Counted from the first letter of the stretch, positions 1 through 12,789 are shown. The stretch is 64,000 nt of DNA from Strongylocentrotus purpuratus (GCF_000002235.5 NW_022145607.1:40791788-40855787); one strand, 5' to 3'. The notes: generated by a model from the sequence alone, not told the origin. Made by a program: numbers and translations.

Positions 1-279
1 TTCACATAGATTTAACACCCTTCTTACTCAAGGCAAACAGTCGAGAAACAGGCAAAATATTTGGTCAATGAAAAAAAGGGGATCTAAAGAGCTGAGAGTA
101 GAAGTTTCATGAAAAAGCTATATAAACAAGATAATTGATCAATCCAGGAGAAACAGAGAAACAGATAGACATACAGACAAAAGGATAGAAAGAGGTGATA
201 TGTTAGGCACAATTGCTATATAAAGAGCACTTTAGGGAGACTTATAAAGAATGAATCAGACAGATTAAGAGATATGAGA

Positions 280-487
280 ATGCTCACGTCTTGTGAGAGA
301 AAGGGAAGAGCACATAGAGGGGAAGAGAGAGAGGAAGAGAGGAAGAGAGAGAGAGAGAGAGAGGAAGAGAGAGAGAGGAAGAGAGAGAGAGGACAAAGGA
401 CAAAGGATGAAGAGAGAGAGGAATAGAAAAGGAAGAGCGCAGGCAGAGAGGGGAAGAGAGAGAGAGGGGGGGGGGGGGGGGGGGGAA
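280..487. repeat. (GA)n purine tract ending in a G run
   Basis: About 200 bp of almost pure purine on the plus strand, mostly GAGAGA and GGAAGAGA, ends in a run of about 22 G at 467-485. Both strands show open frames, but only from the low-complexity composition (RERERE or SLSLSL). Confidence 0.95.
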
Positions 488-1207
488 AGAGATTTACAAA
501 AGAGAGATGATAGGAAGATGGAGTAAAAGATGCAGAATAGATGTTGCTCCATCACCGACCCTCATATTGATGGCAGTCAGGTATCACTCACTGTAGAATG
601 AGAAGTGAGAGGTAAGATAGCAAGGTGAATCAAGACACCACAGAGATGATGCTCTCTCTGATGGTCAAACCAACGTGTTTGCACTGGATACTAGCTCACC
701 CAGATCAGATCAGATGAGGCAGGCCGGGCTAGCTGTGTAATTAATTTACCCCGCTTGAGCACCATTCATTAACGATCCTCGTCATTGACTATAGTGCTCT
801 AACTTTTTGGCGGCAGGGCCTTAGATAAATGAAGGGGAAAGCATTAACGTTTTAGGATGACAGCAGTGTATAACGATCTCATCGGTATGGCTTGTCGCTG
901 TCTTCTCTGATTTATGGGTATGTGATTCCCATAGCTTGGACAGTCATTCATAAGGAATATTACCAATTTGCATTGAAGGCTATTATAATACTAAGGTGAG
1001 TGTGCATATTATGATTCTTCTTCAAATTAAAGGTGCTGGTGCTGATTTAAAGCGTGTATATTTGAGGGTGTTGAGTAGGCTGTGATAAAGCATTCAAGAG
1101 ATTCAGAAAGGTATTGTGACAGAAAGAATAGGTCAAGGATAAAAAGAAGGAGAGGAAAATCCATACAGGTGTTTGAAGAATGAGGTATTAGAGAGAATGA
1201 ATGGGAA

Positions 1208-1213
1208 CTTGTG

Positions 1214-1249
<36 letters not shown>

Positions 1250-1254
1250 GGGGA
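1208..1254. repeat. (GA)n followed by a G run
   Basis: About 13 GA dinucleotides run directly into a run of about 14 G. The same GA-then-poly-G layout recurs near 480, 25190 and 40990. Confidence 0.92.
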
Positions 1255-1539
1255 GATACGATGTGGTTAGAATAGGGGACATTTTGATTTGATTATTTCA
1301 TTATTTCAAATGTCTTGATTATGATACCTAGTACCTATTCAATACACCTCATTGACCACCGTACAGTATTCTAATGAACAAATCTACTGAAGATATGAAC
1401 TCCTTATTGACCCAATACATGTCCAGATGACCACCCCTTTAATCTTCTATGCTCTTGAGCATTTTACCGCTCTAACAGGTACCCATCAAGGATCATCATC
1501 ACCATCCTTGTGTATTAATGTCCTGTAGCCAGAGGTTGA

Positions 1540-1975
1540 TAATCTTTGCCTTTTGGGGGTAATTATCTAATTGATAGTTCTGCACTTCGTATTTGTCATG
1601 AGGATTAATTGTCATAGTGATAGTAGTCATTTTGTAAAATTGTCTTTTTAAGTCTTCATTGTAGTTTAGTCTGATGGTAATCTCCTTTCTTGGGTAAGTG
1701 TCCCAGGGGATAACTAATTATCCCAGTGATAGTTGCCCGGGTTGGTCATAAATATGGTCCTATGGGCTGGTAGTCTTGCTTGGTAGGTGGGATAGTATTA
1801 ATGACCCTCCATTGATAGTTGTACATCTGGAGAATGTCCTTCTGTGTTTGTCCTGCAGGTTAATTGCCTTAGGGGTAGATGGTAATTGTCCCGGGTACAA
1901 GTTGTCCAGTTGGTTAATGACCAGGGGATACCTACCGATAGTCATCCAGTTGGTTATCTGATGGTTGATGGTCTA
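1540..1975 (+). repeat. Degenerate minisatellite, GATAGTTGTCC-type units
   Basis: Loosely repeated phrases such as GTGATAGTTGCCCGGGTTGG, ATTGATAGTTGTACATCTGG, GGTAATTGTCCCGGGTACAA and CCGATAGTCATCCAGTTGG recur at irregular spacing of about 30-60 bp. Open frames in this stretch have no recognisable product. It looks like an old, decayed tandem repeat. Confidence 0.45.
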
Positions 1976-3071
1976 AGAGGTAGTTTTCTCTCAAAAACCA
2001 ATGTACTACCTACTCACACTGTAAAATATTGGACGTTCTGATTTCTGGTTCTTCCTTTATAACATTTTCATTGCTTTCATCCGATATTTTAGTTTCACTC
2101 GATTCATCATCATCATCATAACACTGGAAAAGGGTGCGAGTCAGCTCTTCATCCCTTAAACTTGGATCCTAGATGTAAATATTAACAAATTTATCTATCA
2201 CATGTCTCATAGGTCAAGTTATTATTACATCGCAGCTTAAGACATCAAAGATGATTAAAACTACATCTTTCTTGCCTTGATATTTGACATTTTCCCATCG
2301 GTCCATCAAACATTATTGATCAGAAAATCTCAGCACTTGGTAGACAGCACATTCATTAAACTCCAAGCTTGTTCATTTCACCATGTAATTGAAATGGACA
2401 TCGAAATCAACAACAGAATTAACGATGACCCTGATGCACAAGCATGTTGTCAGCATTCTTCACACACGCCTCTCTGGCAGTTAGTTGACTTAAGTCCTGC
2501 ATACAGCAAAATTGACGCCAATTTCTTTGCTTCCTCTTCCATACCTTGGACGATATTTGGAGAGTAATGGATGCCCTTGAGCAAATAATCTTTCTACGAA
2601 TACGTACGGCTGCACCAAGCCGGTAGTCATGCATTCTTGAGTATCTATTTCTGTGTTGCGTGATCTGGAGTTGTATCCTCTGCGTGGCTATGTTGTACTC
2701 TGTGAGATATAACATTTCTATTACCTCATCTCTCTGTCTTAATATTTGAAGCTGTTATCTTGTGAAATACACTTTGTGCGCTTTTTGTCCTTCCAGTGAG
2801 GAATATTCAGGCATAAAATACCTAAGGTATGTATATGCATGAGATTTGCAGATGTAGTATTAATTTTATTCCCTTTCGGCATATCTCATGTTGGGATCTA
2901 GTGCATCTTTAAAGCTGAAGTTACTTGAAGTACAGTCTTAAATGTAGCTTGAATTTTTAGCTTTATCAAACAAGAGACTTCTCTGTAAGTCAGCAATCAA
3001 ATTGGATCAAGACATTTTATATCAATACAACATGTTAATCATTGAAAAACAATTCAAATTCATCTTTCTTT

Positions 3072-3079
3072 CACTCCCT

Positions 3080-3120
<41 letters not shown>

Positions 3121-3155
3121 TCCTCCCTCTCTCCCTCCCTCTTTTTCTACCTCTC

Positions 3156-3205
<50 letters not shown>

Positions 3206-3215
3206 GCTCTTCCCC
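3072..3215. repeat. (CT)n pyrimidine tract
   Basis: A polypyrimidine stretch of CT dinucleotides, interrupted by CCTT and CTTTTT. It begins with a C run at 3078-3088. The 72-89 residue frames across it are low-complexity shadows. Confidence 0.95.
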
Positions 3216-3843
3216 TCCTTATCTGTGTCTTTTTGTTTGCCCTCTCTCACTGCACTGTGAATGAACAATGAGCCGATCATTTTATTTCCTCCGCATGGAT
3301 CAATTTATATAAGCCCGCAAACCCACGAGCATCTCTATCCTTCATCCCAATCATTCTCAATCCAACAACGTTTCACAACCGTAATCCATCACAGGATATA
3401 GAAGAGCACTTTCCTCATGACCCCCCCCCCCCTTTTTACTCCTCTCAGTCTCACTGAACATTTTAGAGGTAGAGAATGGGTCTTCAGTAAGAGCGGTTGT
3501 TTGCTCATGTTACAGGCCAAAATGGGATGCATACAAGGAATAATTCTTTTGTGCTCATCACTTTCTCTCTCCCCATGTAAGGATACTCGTCCATTGTTAA
3601 TTTGCCAGGCATGCATGTTTTCTTCTGTGTCAAATTGATGCCGACGATAGCCGGTAAGTCCAGTATTATCTGTAGAGCAGTGCTCTTTCGCAATATATAT
3701 CTTGTACATGTACTACACAAATTATGTATGATATCTTGTGGAATAGTTAATTGAGCCTTATACCCTGCTAGTGTACAAAGTGTACCACATATACATCTTG
3801 CCTATTGTAGCATAGCATTATTCATTCGTGAAAATTGTACATA

Positions 3844-4523
3844 TCGTCGCCGTTTTCACGAACCGGCACAAGCCACCAAAATCCCTTCAAAATGTAGTTT
3901 TTATTTTTTTTGCATTTTTAGCATAAGTTATCAACAATCTTTCATTTCACCAAATTTCAGCATCCAAAACGCTTTAGTTTTTGAGATATCCATGGTTACA
4001 CAAATGACAAAAACGACACACGAGCCAAAAAGCACGATTCATATTTTCACGAACCGGCACAAGTCAATGGGCTGTGCCGGTTCGTGAAAATATCTTTGCG
4101 CTTACAAGACCTAGACGACGCGACACAGGCGGTTGTGCCGGTTCGTGAAAATAAAATACGCGCTAAGACAGCGCGAGCGCTTTTGTCTTGCGCGTAAAGT
4201 TACATAGGAAAAACGACACAGTGGCTTGTGCCGGTTCGTGAAAATATTTTTGCTACGTAAACAGCAAAATAATATTTTCACGAACCGGCACGAGAGTCCA
4301 AAGCTTCGTAATATTAATAGTAATTGTCATTATGCTTAACAAATGGAATGTATAGAAAATACAGAATATTTTCCTTTCATTGATATGTATTTTGTGATAT
4401 AAAATTTGACATAAGGCATGTTTCTGGCGAATTCAAAACGGGCCAAACGTAAAACACGTTTTTCTCAGAATGTACTTATTTCGTTGCGCGTTGGGCTGTG
4501 CCGGTTCGTGAAAACGGCGACGA
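3844..4523. mobile_element. TA-flanked non-autonomous DNA transposon with internal palindromes
   Basis: A 680-bp element with about 29-bp terminal inverted repeats starting TCGTCGCCGTTTTCACGAAC, flanked by TA on both sides (3842-3843 and 4524-4525), as in Tc1/mariner-type insertions. The core CACGAACCGGCACA or its reverse complement occurs seven times: forward near 3857, 4048 and 4277, reverse near 4075, 4135, 4230 and 4497. The pair at 4042-4092 forms a near-perfect hairpin. There is no coding frame. Two shorter elements (31573-31734 and 37472-37570) share the TCGTC ends. Confidence 0.8.
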
Positions 4524-5708
4524 TATGATTGTCTTTTGTATACAGGATTAATTACAAAAAAATACCTGTTGTGACTTCAGATATTTCCTGTAGAACTAAG
4601 CGATAAGAATACATTAACGTAAGAAGTATTTTCTGGGTTTGAGCAAGTGACAGCTTTTATAATGTGTTTGTGGATGATTTAAATTTATAGCACATTATAT
4701 TAGTGATGTCACAGTCTATTGAAGTTATCATGGTATTACATTTGGTACTACAAAGTAATATTTGTTGTGTTTACCCAAATATATAAGAGGGAATATCATC
4801 CACTGGATGGAAATCATACTTGATTAAATTTCAAAATCTGTCCTCTCTATAAGGTCCATTCAAACTGTGCCTGTTTTTGCTTGGTTTCTAGACAGAGCTG
4901 GACTTTTTCCACAACAGGTTATTCATAGATTCATTCTAAGTACATGTAATTGTATACTGTGCTCTATTCAAATACTACACTGTACATAGAAACACACCCA
5001 CCTGTTGTGTGTCGTATTTGGATCTCATTATGACGTCTGCAATTCATTAAGACACTCTCGTAGGTTTGCAAAACACTGTTGAAAATTGATGAGAATATTG
5101 TGTATTATTTGTCAAAGGGACTTCATTATTCATTAGTAGTGGTATTTGTATTTTATCTCCTTTTCTGTATTCCTGCAACACAAGAAAGGACTTGTATCAT
5201 GATTCTAGACTTCATTGAAGTCATAGGCACCTTTATTTTATATTTTGTAAGAATGATAAGGTTTTAGTGTAGGGGAAATTTTATTGTAGATTTTGAGTGT
5301 GTGCAGTACAAAGAGTCAAATTACAATCTAGTATAAAAGTGGATGATACAAGATGACACTTTACTTCACAATCTCTTCTGACTGGAATGGCTATTGCTAG
5401 CCCTTACTTTTGGTATATCCCGATTTAAACAAGTTTGATCATTGGTATTTCCTGTACGATAAGCACAGCAATGAAAAGAACATGATATTGATCTTCACAT
5501 TCCAACAAAATTGAGTTAAGGCCATTTGGTTCTAAGCAGGCTATACATATATATTTATCAAATCCCTCGTATTCATGGGAAGCAAAATGTGATATTATAC
5601 CTTTGCAATGACCTTGAATGTTTCCTTTAAATGACAGAAACTCAAGGTTGTAAAATAGATGGCCAATTTTATTGCCCTTCATTCACATCAAAGACACCGT
5701 AGATGGTA

Positions 5709-5782
5709 TGTCAGCTGAGAGCTTAAAGGTATTAACTCCCTACATCAGGGGTTATATACATCCCTTTTGGCTCTCAACAGAC
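5709..5782. repeat. Dispersed hairpin repeat, copy 1
   Basis: An imperfect palindrome: TGTCAGCTGAGAGCTTAAAGG on the left and CCCTTTTGGCTCTCAACAGA on the right, around a loop of about 35 bp. It belongs to the family described under findings, which has at least eleven copies. Confidence 0.55.
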
Positions 5783-6294
5783 GATCTGTTTATCACATGC
5801 CATTACAATCATGATCAACCCTTCAGGATTGTTCACATACGTTATGCTACATACCAACTGTTTAGCATGATATATTTCCTCGCCTACTACACTTTATATT
5901 TGTGTATCTTATAACAAAAAGATGAGTGAGTATACTTAGGTACTTTGTTACATGTAGGTACTTTTTATTAATCCCCACTTGATTATCTTTTATTACACAC
6001 TACAAATGGAGCAGTTTACTGCAGAATATTCAACAAGCCTGTACTATTATGTTGATCTTTCTACTTGCATTTTATGCAAAGGAAGCCAATAGAAAAATGT
6101 TATAAGAATATATCAAAATAAATGGGTAAAGAATTTTGTCTTGATGAAACAGGCTTGGCCGACTGGGTAACAAAATGTCAAATATTGCAAGATGTTCTTG
6201 TTTGTATTCTTCTTTGAAAATAATTTAATTTGGATATTATTGATATTTTCATATTTTCTGAAGTGGGTCAGTGAAGCTATTATATTACTACCCT

Positions 6295-6425
6295 GCCCTC
6301 TCTCTCTCTCTCCTCCTTCACCCGTTTGTGCTCTCCTGACCCTTTCTCTTTCTCCTTCTCTCTCCTCCGCCCTACCTCTCTCTCTCTTTTACCCTCTCTC
6401 CGACTTCCCCTTCTCCCCGTCTATC
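6295..6425. repeat. Pyrimidine-rich tract
   Basis: About 130 bp of CTCTCTC and CCTTCTC repeats with a few purine interruptions. It has no gene content. Confidence 0.85.
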
Positions 6426-6611
6426 TCATCATGTCTCCATTTTATCATGCTCTGATTCGTGCGTATCCCTCCTCCTTACAGATTAATTTCCAGACACATT
6501 GATGAAATTGATATACACATTGAATAAGAGGGTGTCATACGGGACCAATCACTCTGGAAATTGAGTCAAACATGACAGGTAATCTACTTCTCAGTTTTTG
6601 ATGGGCTATGT

Positions 6612-6690
6612 TGTCTGTGAAGAGCAAGAAGGGTTTTCAGATCTATCATTTGATATAGAATTAACAAGGTAACACCCTTTTGCCAATCAG
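6612..6690. repeat. Dispersed hairpin repeat, copy 2 (diverged)
   Basis: The arms GTCTGTGAAGAGCAAGAAGG and ACCCTTTTGCC flank a loop of about 35 bp. It is a weaker match to the same family. Confidence 0.4.
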
Positions 6691-6714
6691 TTAAATCAAG
6701 GCGATTAGCAGGCT

Positions 6715-6832
6715 TCTTCTTCTCTTTCTCCTTTTCATTCTTCTTCTCTTTCTCCTTCTCCTTCTCTTTCTCTTTCTTCTTTTTTATCTTCCTTTTCTTT
6801 TTCATCTCCTTTTTTTTCCTTATTACTCTATT
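6715..6832. repeat. CTTTCTC-type pyrimidine tract
   Basis: An irregular repeat of TTCTTCTC, CTTTCTC and CTTTTTC. The minus-strand frame is only a Lys/Glu stretch. Confidence 0.85.
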
Positions 6833-6956
6833 TCTTTCTTTTATCCTTGTATTTCCTTTTTGATACTTAGATGATTTTTAATAGCTTTTTGCCCTTTCTT
6901 GTGCTGTGTTGGCATCGCTGCTCAAAACTGTAAACTGAAAGGAAAGTCAATATTCT

Positions 6957-7015
6957 GTCTGTTGAGGGCGAGAAGGAAGGTACATGATTAACAGCCCTTT
7001 TGGCTCTCAGCAGAC
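6957..7015. repeat. Dispersed hairpin repeat, copy 3
   Basis: GTCTGTTGAGGGCGAGAAGG on the left pairs with CCTTTTGGCTCTCAGCAGAC on the right across a loop of about 20 bp. It is one of the clearest copies. Confidence 0.6.
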
Positions 7016-7433
7016 ATGCTATGCTGTACCTAACAAGATTCCTAAGAAAGCAGGCTTCACACAGATGATAGGATTCATATACATCATATCAAACTTCATG
7101 TGCCTTATTTTTCATTCAGGGTGGGGGGGGGGGGGGGGAAATCCCAACAAAATAATAATTTAAATCTCAACAATATAATCATCGCTGACAGGTCTTTGTC
7201 TGTCATATCTGTCATTTGGAAGTTAACAGGTTTGTTTCAGCTCTTGGAATATTAAATTGAATGTAGAGAAACAGGTCTGAACAAGTCTGGGTTCAAGAGT
7301 ATTAAGTCGACTGAAATCTATGGTAGATACGGAACTATCATGAAGAGCACAGCCTGCCTTCCCCTTCAGAAAAACAGTTGGAACATATATAGCAGGTTGG
7401 CCATGTATATATTTAAAGGCAACAAAGTGGTCT

Positions 7434-7655
7434 TTATGGACAGGTGGTCTTTGTGTATTTTATGAACTGAAACCAGACTAGTTCCTCATGTGAGAGGGGA
7501 AGGTTGTTATGAGCAGGTGGTCTTGATTGAATGAAATTGTCTTTATGAGCAGATAGTCATTGTGCACAGGTTCCTTTGTTATGGGGTTCAGTGAGCAACA
7601 GTCAAGGGTAAAGAAAAAGTCTTGTCTTTGTAAACAGGTGGTCTTTCCATAGAGA
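7434..7655 (+). repeat. Degenerate tandem repeat, CAGGTGGTCTTT units
   Basis: The phrases GGACAGGTGGTCTTTGTG, GAGCAGGTGGTCTTGATT, GAGCAGATAGTCATTGTG and AAACAGGTGGTCTTTCC recur every 30-70 bp, separated by diverged sequence. It is a decayed minisatellite with no gene content. Confidence 0.5.
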
Positions 7656-8514
7656 TGGTCACTGAGACAGGTTTGACTTGTACAACATTAATTGAAATCT
7701 ACATGAAGAAAAAAAATTCTACTCATGGGCAATTTCCAATACCCTGTTGTATGTCCTATAGAATCATGTTCAGATTACGTCATCATCATGCTCTCACGTT
7801 TCTAAAGGTGATGCACAAGGCTATTGAAATTGCCTTTTGTTGTTATGATATAGTAGTAAATTATCATTGTAGGTTGACATTAAAGCTTTCCAGCCCTCAT
7901 TTGTTTAATATTCATCATTTATTACTTCTGCACAATATTGCAACTCTAGAAAAATCCACTTTGGAACAATTTTTGGAAATTAATTTTGTCAGTGTGAAAG
8001 AAGACTACTGTTGACCTAATATTGTTGAATGCCTCCGAATTGACTTCCTAGATAGCACAAACATCAGATACGATACAACTTGAAATCAGACTCTGCTTTC
8101 TTGCTCAACTTTTACTCCAGACATGGATTTAGAAATAGGAGGGGGAGTACTGCGCTAGTGGTGAACTGGGACGAAACTCAAGACGCGTTGGCATCGCTCT
8201 CATATCATTAGCGGGTGAACAAAACCACTGACATTTTAGCGCCCTGGCTTGACTAGGTACTTTGACACCTAGCGTGCATTCTGAGAACTTCAATATTGTT
8301 ATGACTAGGAGTCATGTTACATCCCCTGCCCCATTTGTTTGTGACTTCTTTAAGCCTGTGTATGCTGGAAACATTTCAAACTTGATATTGTGGTGTGAAA
8401 TATGAGATATGAAAAGATCTCACTGTTGACAGGTTTTCCCTTTTTTATGCAGATGCAGTGGTTTGAAAACTAGTGTTGGCAATATGATACGAGTAAACAT
8501 TGTTATTCTAATGC

Positions 8515-8735
8515 TTGATATAATAATAATGATATTGGATTCTTATATAGCGCACGTACGTATCGACCTGGCAAGGTCCTCAAGGCGCTCCAACATTACC
8601 CGGCTATGCTAGGCTGCCGATTTCGACGCTCACAGCACTTAAGGAATTCCTTCCCACCGGTACCCATTTAACACCTGGGTGGAGAGTGGCAAGTGCAGAT
8701 TACTGTCTTGCCAAAGGACATTAGTGCCGCATATA
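8515..8735 (-). mobile_element. SINE copy (minus orientation)
   Basis: Read on the minus strand, this stretch ends GGTCGATACGTACGTGCGCT, then ATATAAGAATCCAATATC and an ATT-rich tail. The segment AGCGCCTTGAGGACCTTG recurs on the plus strand at 41065-41160. The inner part, with ACCCAGGTGTTAAATGGGTA, is of a kind common in marine invertebrate SINEs. I see no A or B box. Confidence 0.7.
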
Positions 8736-8747
8736 TATATATATACA

Positions 8748-8815
8748 GTCTGTTGAGAACCAGAAAGCTATTACCTATATGTGGTTATGGGTTGGAACAT
8801 TTCTGGCTCTGAACA
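8748..8815. repeat. Dispersed hairpin repeat, copy 4
   Basis: GTCTGTTGAGAACCAGAAAG on the left and TTTCTGGCTCTGAACA on the right flank a short AT-rich loop. It lies directly after the SINE at 8515-8735. Confidence 0.5.
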
Positions 8816-9785
8816 TATGATATAAACTAGTATTTTACAAAACATTTAGGGTCAGGATTTCAATATGTTAAAATGAGTTGGCAGTGCAGACATGGACATA
8901 CTTGTAAATAGCTTGTGTTTATTATCATGAAAAAGAACTCACAAAATGCCTGTGTCCTTCTGTCCATCTCATCCATAACAAATATCTTTATACAATAATG
9001 TCAGGGTATGGAGTAGTTATACTAACCTACTAAATGCTTAAATAAAAAATTTCATAAATTTGTCAATTTTCATTGGAAAACTTTCATTTGGGATAATTAA
9101 GTGTATCTATTTGAAATTATCCATTGGCTCATACATGTAAGTGATGTAAGAAGTAGTGATTCCTTTTTAGTCCAGAACATTTTGAGTGATCATGTAAAAG
9201 TATCATTTACAGTTTATTTATATCCGCGGATCATAGACATTGCACTGTCATCACTCTTTCACAAAATGATATGACTAATATACATGATGAATCACTATTT
9301 GTATTATATATTATCAAACTTTGAGCCTTAAATTACTAGGAGAGTTCACTTATGCTCCAAAATGAGGCTTCTTCTTGTGCTTTCTACTTCTATGATCAAA
9401 GGATAAATTTAGGAACAGTCTAGGAAAAAAAATAGAAGCATGTGCATGATAACTGTACAGGCCTGTCATTGTATGAATGATCTGTCTCATTATAGCATTG
9501 CCCAATATTGCCCGCTAAGTAATTACCTCAGTGACTCACAAATGCACACAATTGCCTCAGTGAGATGAATCGATATGTCAGGCATAGGGGCAACGATCAT
9601 TTACTGTCAATGAAAGCTCAATGGTGAATGCCATTCATGACTTTATCTAGAGCTAATCTGCAATAAATCATTAATGACTTCATAGTATGTTCAGTGCTAG
9701 CCTACGTGTAGAAGTTAAATCCATTGTCAAGATGGGCATGTAAAACCAAACTCTGGTATGAAAGACCATCTGTCTTGTCTATCTT

Positions 9786-10170
9786 GAACCTGTCTATCCA
9801 GACCACTTTTCTGCAGTGGTCAGGTGTATACAGGATGAAATAATGTGTTATAGAACCTGTCTATCCAGACCACTTTTCTGCAGTGGTCAGTTGTATACAG
9901 GATGAAATAATGTGTTATAGAACCTGTCTATCCAGACCACTTTTCTGCAGTGGTCAGTTGTATACAGGATGAAATAATGTGTTATAGAACCTGTCTATCC
10001 AGACCACTTTTCTGCAGTGGTCAGTTGTATACAGGATGAAATAATGTGTTATAGAACCTGTCTATCCAGACCACTTTTCTGCAGTGGTCAGTTGTATTCA
10101 GGATGAAATAATGTGTTGTAGAACCTGTCTACAAGACCACCAATCTACACTCTGCAGTGGCCACATTTCT
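9786..10170 (+). repeat. 67-bp minisatellite, about 5.5 copies
   Basis: Units starting GAACCTGTCTATCCAGACCA begin at 9786, 9853, 9920, 9987, 10054 and 10121, a strict 67-bp period. The copies are almost identical except the first and last. Inside each unit GACCACTTTTCTGCAGTGGTC is a palindrome. The array ends about 100 bp before the 28-bp array. Confidence 0.95.
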
Positions 10171-10270
10171 CCTAGATGGCCTTTTACAGACAGGTGGAAC
10201 CAGAATGAATAAAAACTGTAATTTGTACAGGCAACTTTTCTCATCTTGAGAAGAGTAATCATTTCATACA

Positions 10271-11650
10271 GGATTTACCATGTCTATATACTCCAGAAGG
10301 ATTTACCATGTCTATATACTCCAGAAGGATTTACCATGTCTATATACTCCAGAAGGATTTACCATGTCTATATACTCCAGAAGGATTTACCATGTCTATA
10401 TACTCCAGAAGGATTTACCATGTCTATATACTCCAGAAGGATTTACCATGTCTATATACTCCAGAAGGATTTACCATGTCTATATACTCCAGAAGGATTT
10501 ACCATGTCTATATACTCCAGAATGATTTACCATGTCTATATACTCCAGAAGGATTTACCATGTCTATATACTCCAGAAGGATTTACCATGTCTATATACT
10601 CCAGAAGGATTAACCATGTCTATATACTCCAGAAGGATTTACCATGTCTATATACTCCAGAAGGATTTACCATGTCTATATACTCCAGAAGGATTAACCA
10701 TGTCTATATACTCCAGAAGGATTTACCATGTCTATATACTCCAGAAGGATTAACCGTGTCTATATACTCCAGAAGGATTTACCATGTCTGTATACTCCAG
10801 AAGGATTTACCATGTCTATATACTCCAGAAGGATTAACCATGTCTATATACTCCAGAAGGATTTACCATGTCTATATACTCCAGAAGGATTTACCATGTC
10901 TATATACTCCAGAAGGATTTACCATGTCTATATACTCCAGAAGGATTAACCATGTCTATATACTCCAGAAGGATTAACCATGTCTATATACTCCAGAAGG
11001 ATTAACCATGTCTATATACTCCAGAAGGATTAACCATGTCTATATACTCCAGAAGGATTTACCATGTCTATATATTCCAGAAGGATTAACCATGTCTATA
11101 TACTCCAGAAGGATTAACCATGTCTATATACTCCAGAAGGATTTACCATGTCTATATACTCCAGAAGGATTTACCATGTCTATATACTCCAGAAGGATTT
11201 ACCATGTCTATATACTCCAGAAGGATTAACCATGTCTATATACTCCAGAAGGATTAACCATGTCTATATACTCCAGAAGGATTTACCATGTCTATATACT
11301 CCAGAAGGATTAACCATGTCTATATACTCCAGAAGGATTAACCATGTCTATATACTCCAGAAGGATTTACCATGTCTATATACTCCAGAAGGATTTACCA
11401 TGTCTATATACTCCAGAAGGATTTACCATGTCTATATACTCCAGAAGGATTAACCATGTCTATATACTCCAGAAGGATTTACCATGTCTATATACTCCAG
11501 AAGGATTAACCATGTCTATATACTCCAGAAGGATTTACCATGTCTATATACTCCAGAAGGATTTACCATGTCTATATACTCCAGAAGGATTTACCATGTC
11601 TATATACTCCAGAAGGATTAACCATGTCTATATACTCCAGAAGGATTTAC
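10271..11650 (+). repeat. 28-bp minisatellite, about 49 copies
   Basis: The unit begins GGATTTACCATGTC and ends TATACTCCAGAA. From the first GGATT at 10271 to the last at 11643 is exactly 49 units of 28 bp. Copies differ almost only at one site (GGATTTACC or GGATTAACC), plus rare single changes. As 28 is not a multiple of 3, translation cycles with a 28-residue period, giving frames up to 243 residues that are artefacts. There are no spacers, so it is not a CRISPR array. Confidence 0.98.
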
Positions 11651-12625
11651 AACAAAAGTATAACCAAGTACTATATATTTTAAAGAAGTTCACATCGTAG
11701 CTTGTACCAACTATATCATGAATATACCTAGCATACGACGAAGCAATCCTAGAGAAAAAATACATCGATCATCAAATGTCGAAGGGCTCGTTATCCATGT
11801 TCGGTCGACGGTGATTTTCTCGATGGTTTCAACCCGATCATGACATCTCACTGCACACATGAGTGAACGAACAAGCCGTCTAGCCAGAATCTTGTCTGCG
11901 TTGATTGATCGTATTGATTTGAATATCCCATGTATTCAACCAGATCAGCTTAATGTACATATAGATGTGTCCACTCTGCAGAGCTGTTAGCTGTTTTGGA
12001 GTTTCACAGTGAAATTACATTTAATTGACACTTTTGAACTGAAATGAATTTATTTCTTCTTCTTCTTTTTAATAAAAATGTACATTTTTTGAGAAACTCA
12101 TCACCCTGAATATGGGATTTCTTCAACCAATGAAAAAATTAAGTTTGCGATTTTAGCCTGATTGAAGTTACTTTTGCACTATTAAAAAAGCAAAATAGGA
12201 AATAAATAAACACTAAGTAAAATATATTTCAACAAAATTGATAATTGAAGCAATACAATGTGTGTGTTTAAGATAAGATTGCTAAAAATATGCAGAAATT
12301 ATTGCTATAGAAGAGGCAAATATGTGTATAAACTGCATCGCATTCTTTAAAAGCATATTAATCACACATGTACAGTTCAACATTAAAGCCATGAATCACT
12401 GCATATAGATATGTATCTTCCAGGCTGTGTATATTGGTTATAATGAATGCATAATATGGCCTGCTACATTCATATCTTCGGTAGATCGATACGCCAGACT
12501 TAAGCACTTGTGTGGTATATTCAAAATGAAATCAATAATTTTGATATTGAGTGAGCAGATTACATGATAATGATTATAGTAGTAATATTTACATAATAAT
12601 AATGCGCTGAACGCATTTATATATA

Positions 12626-12628
12626 TCT

Positions 12629-12659
<31 letters not shown>

Positions 12660-12752
12660 AAGAGGATACAACATGATATGGAGGGATGTAATGTTATAGA
12701 TTTTTGGCAATTTATGGTGACACATACACACACGCCCACACACACACGTACC

Positions 12753-12789
<37 letters not shown>

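Noticed and set aside
2277-2715. Overlapping frames of 96-98 codons on both strands
   Set aside because: No similarity to spectrin repeats or other families; open frames of this size are expected by chance in 64 kb.
7655-8014. 119-codon plus-strand frame
   Set aside because: No recognisable domain, low GC and no coding-like splice borders in the middle of a large intron; probably chance.
10271-11650. CRISPR-like array of 28-bp repeats
   Set aside because: The repeats are contiguous without spacers, and the window is a eukaryotic intron.
10246-11700. Open frames up to 243 codons with a 28-residue repeat (SIYSRRIYHVYILQKDLPCL)
   Set aside because: They arise from the 28-bp minisatellite, whose unit is nearly stop-free and not a multiple of three; all three frames give the same peptide in rotation.
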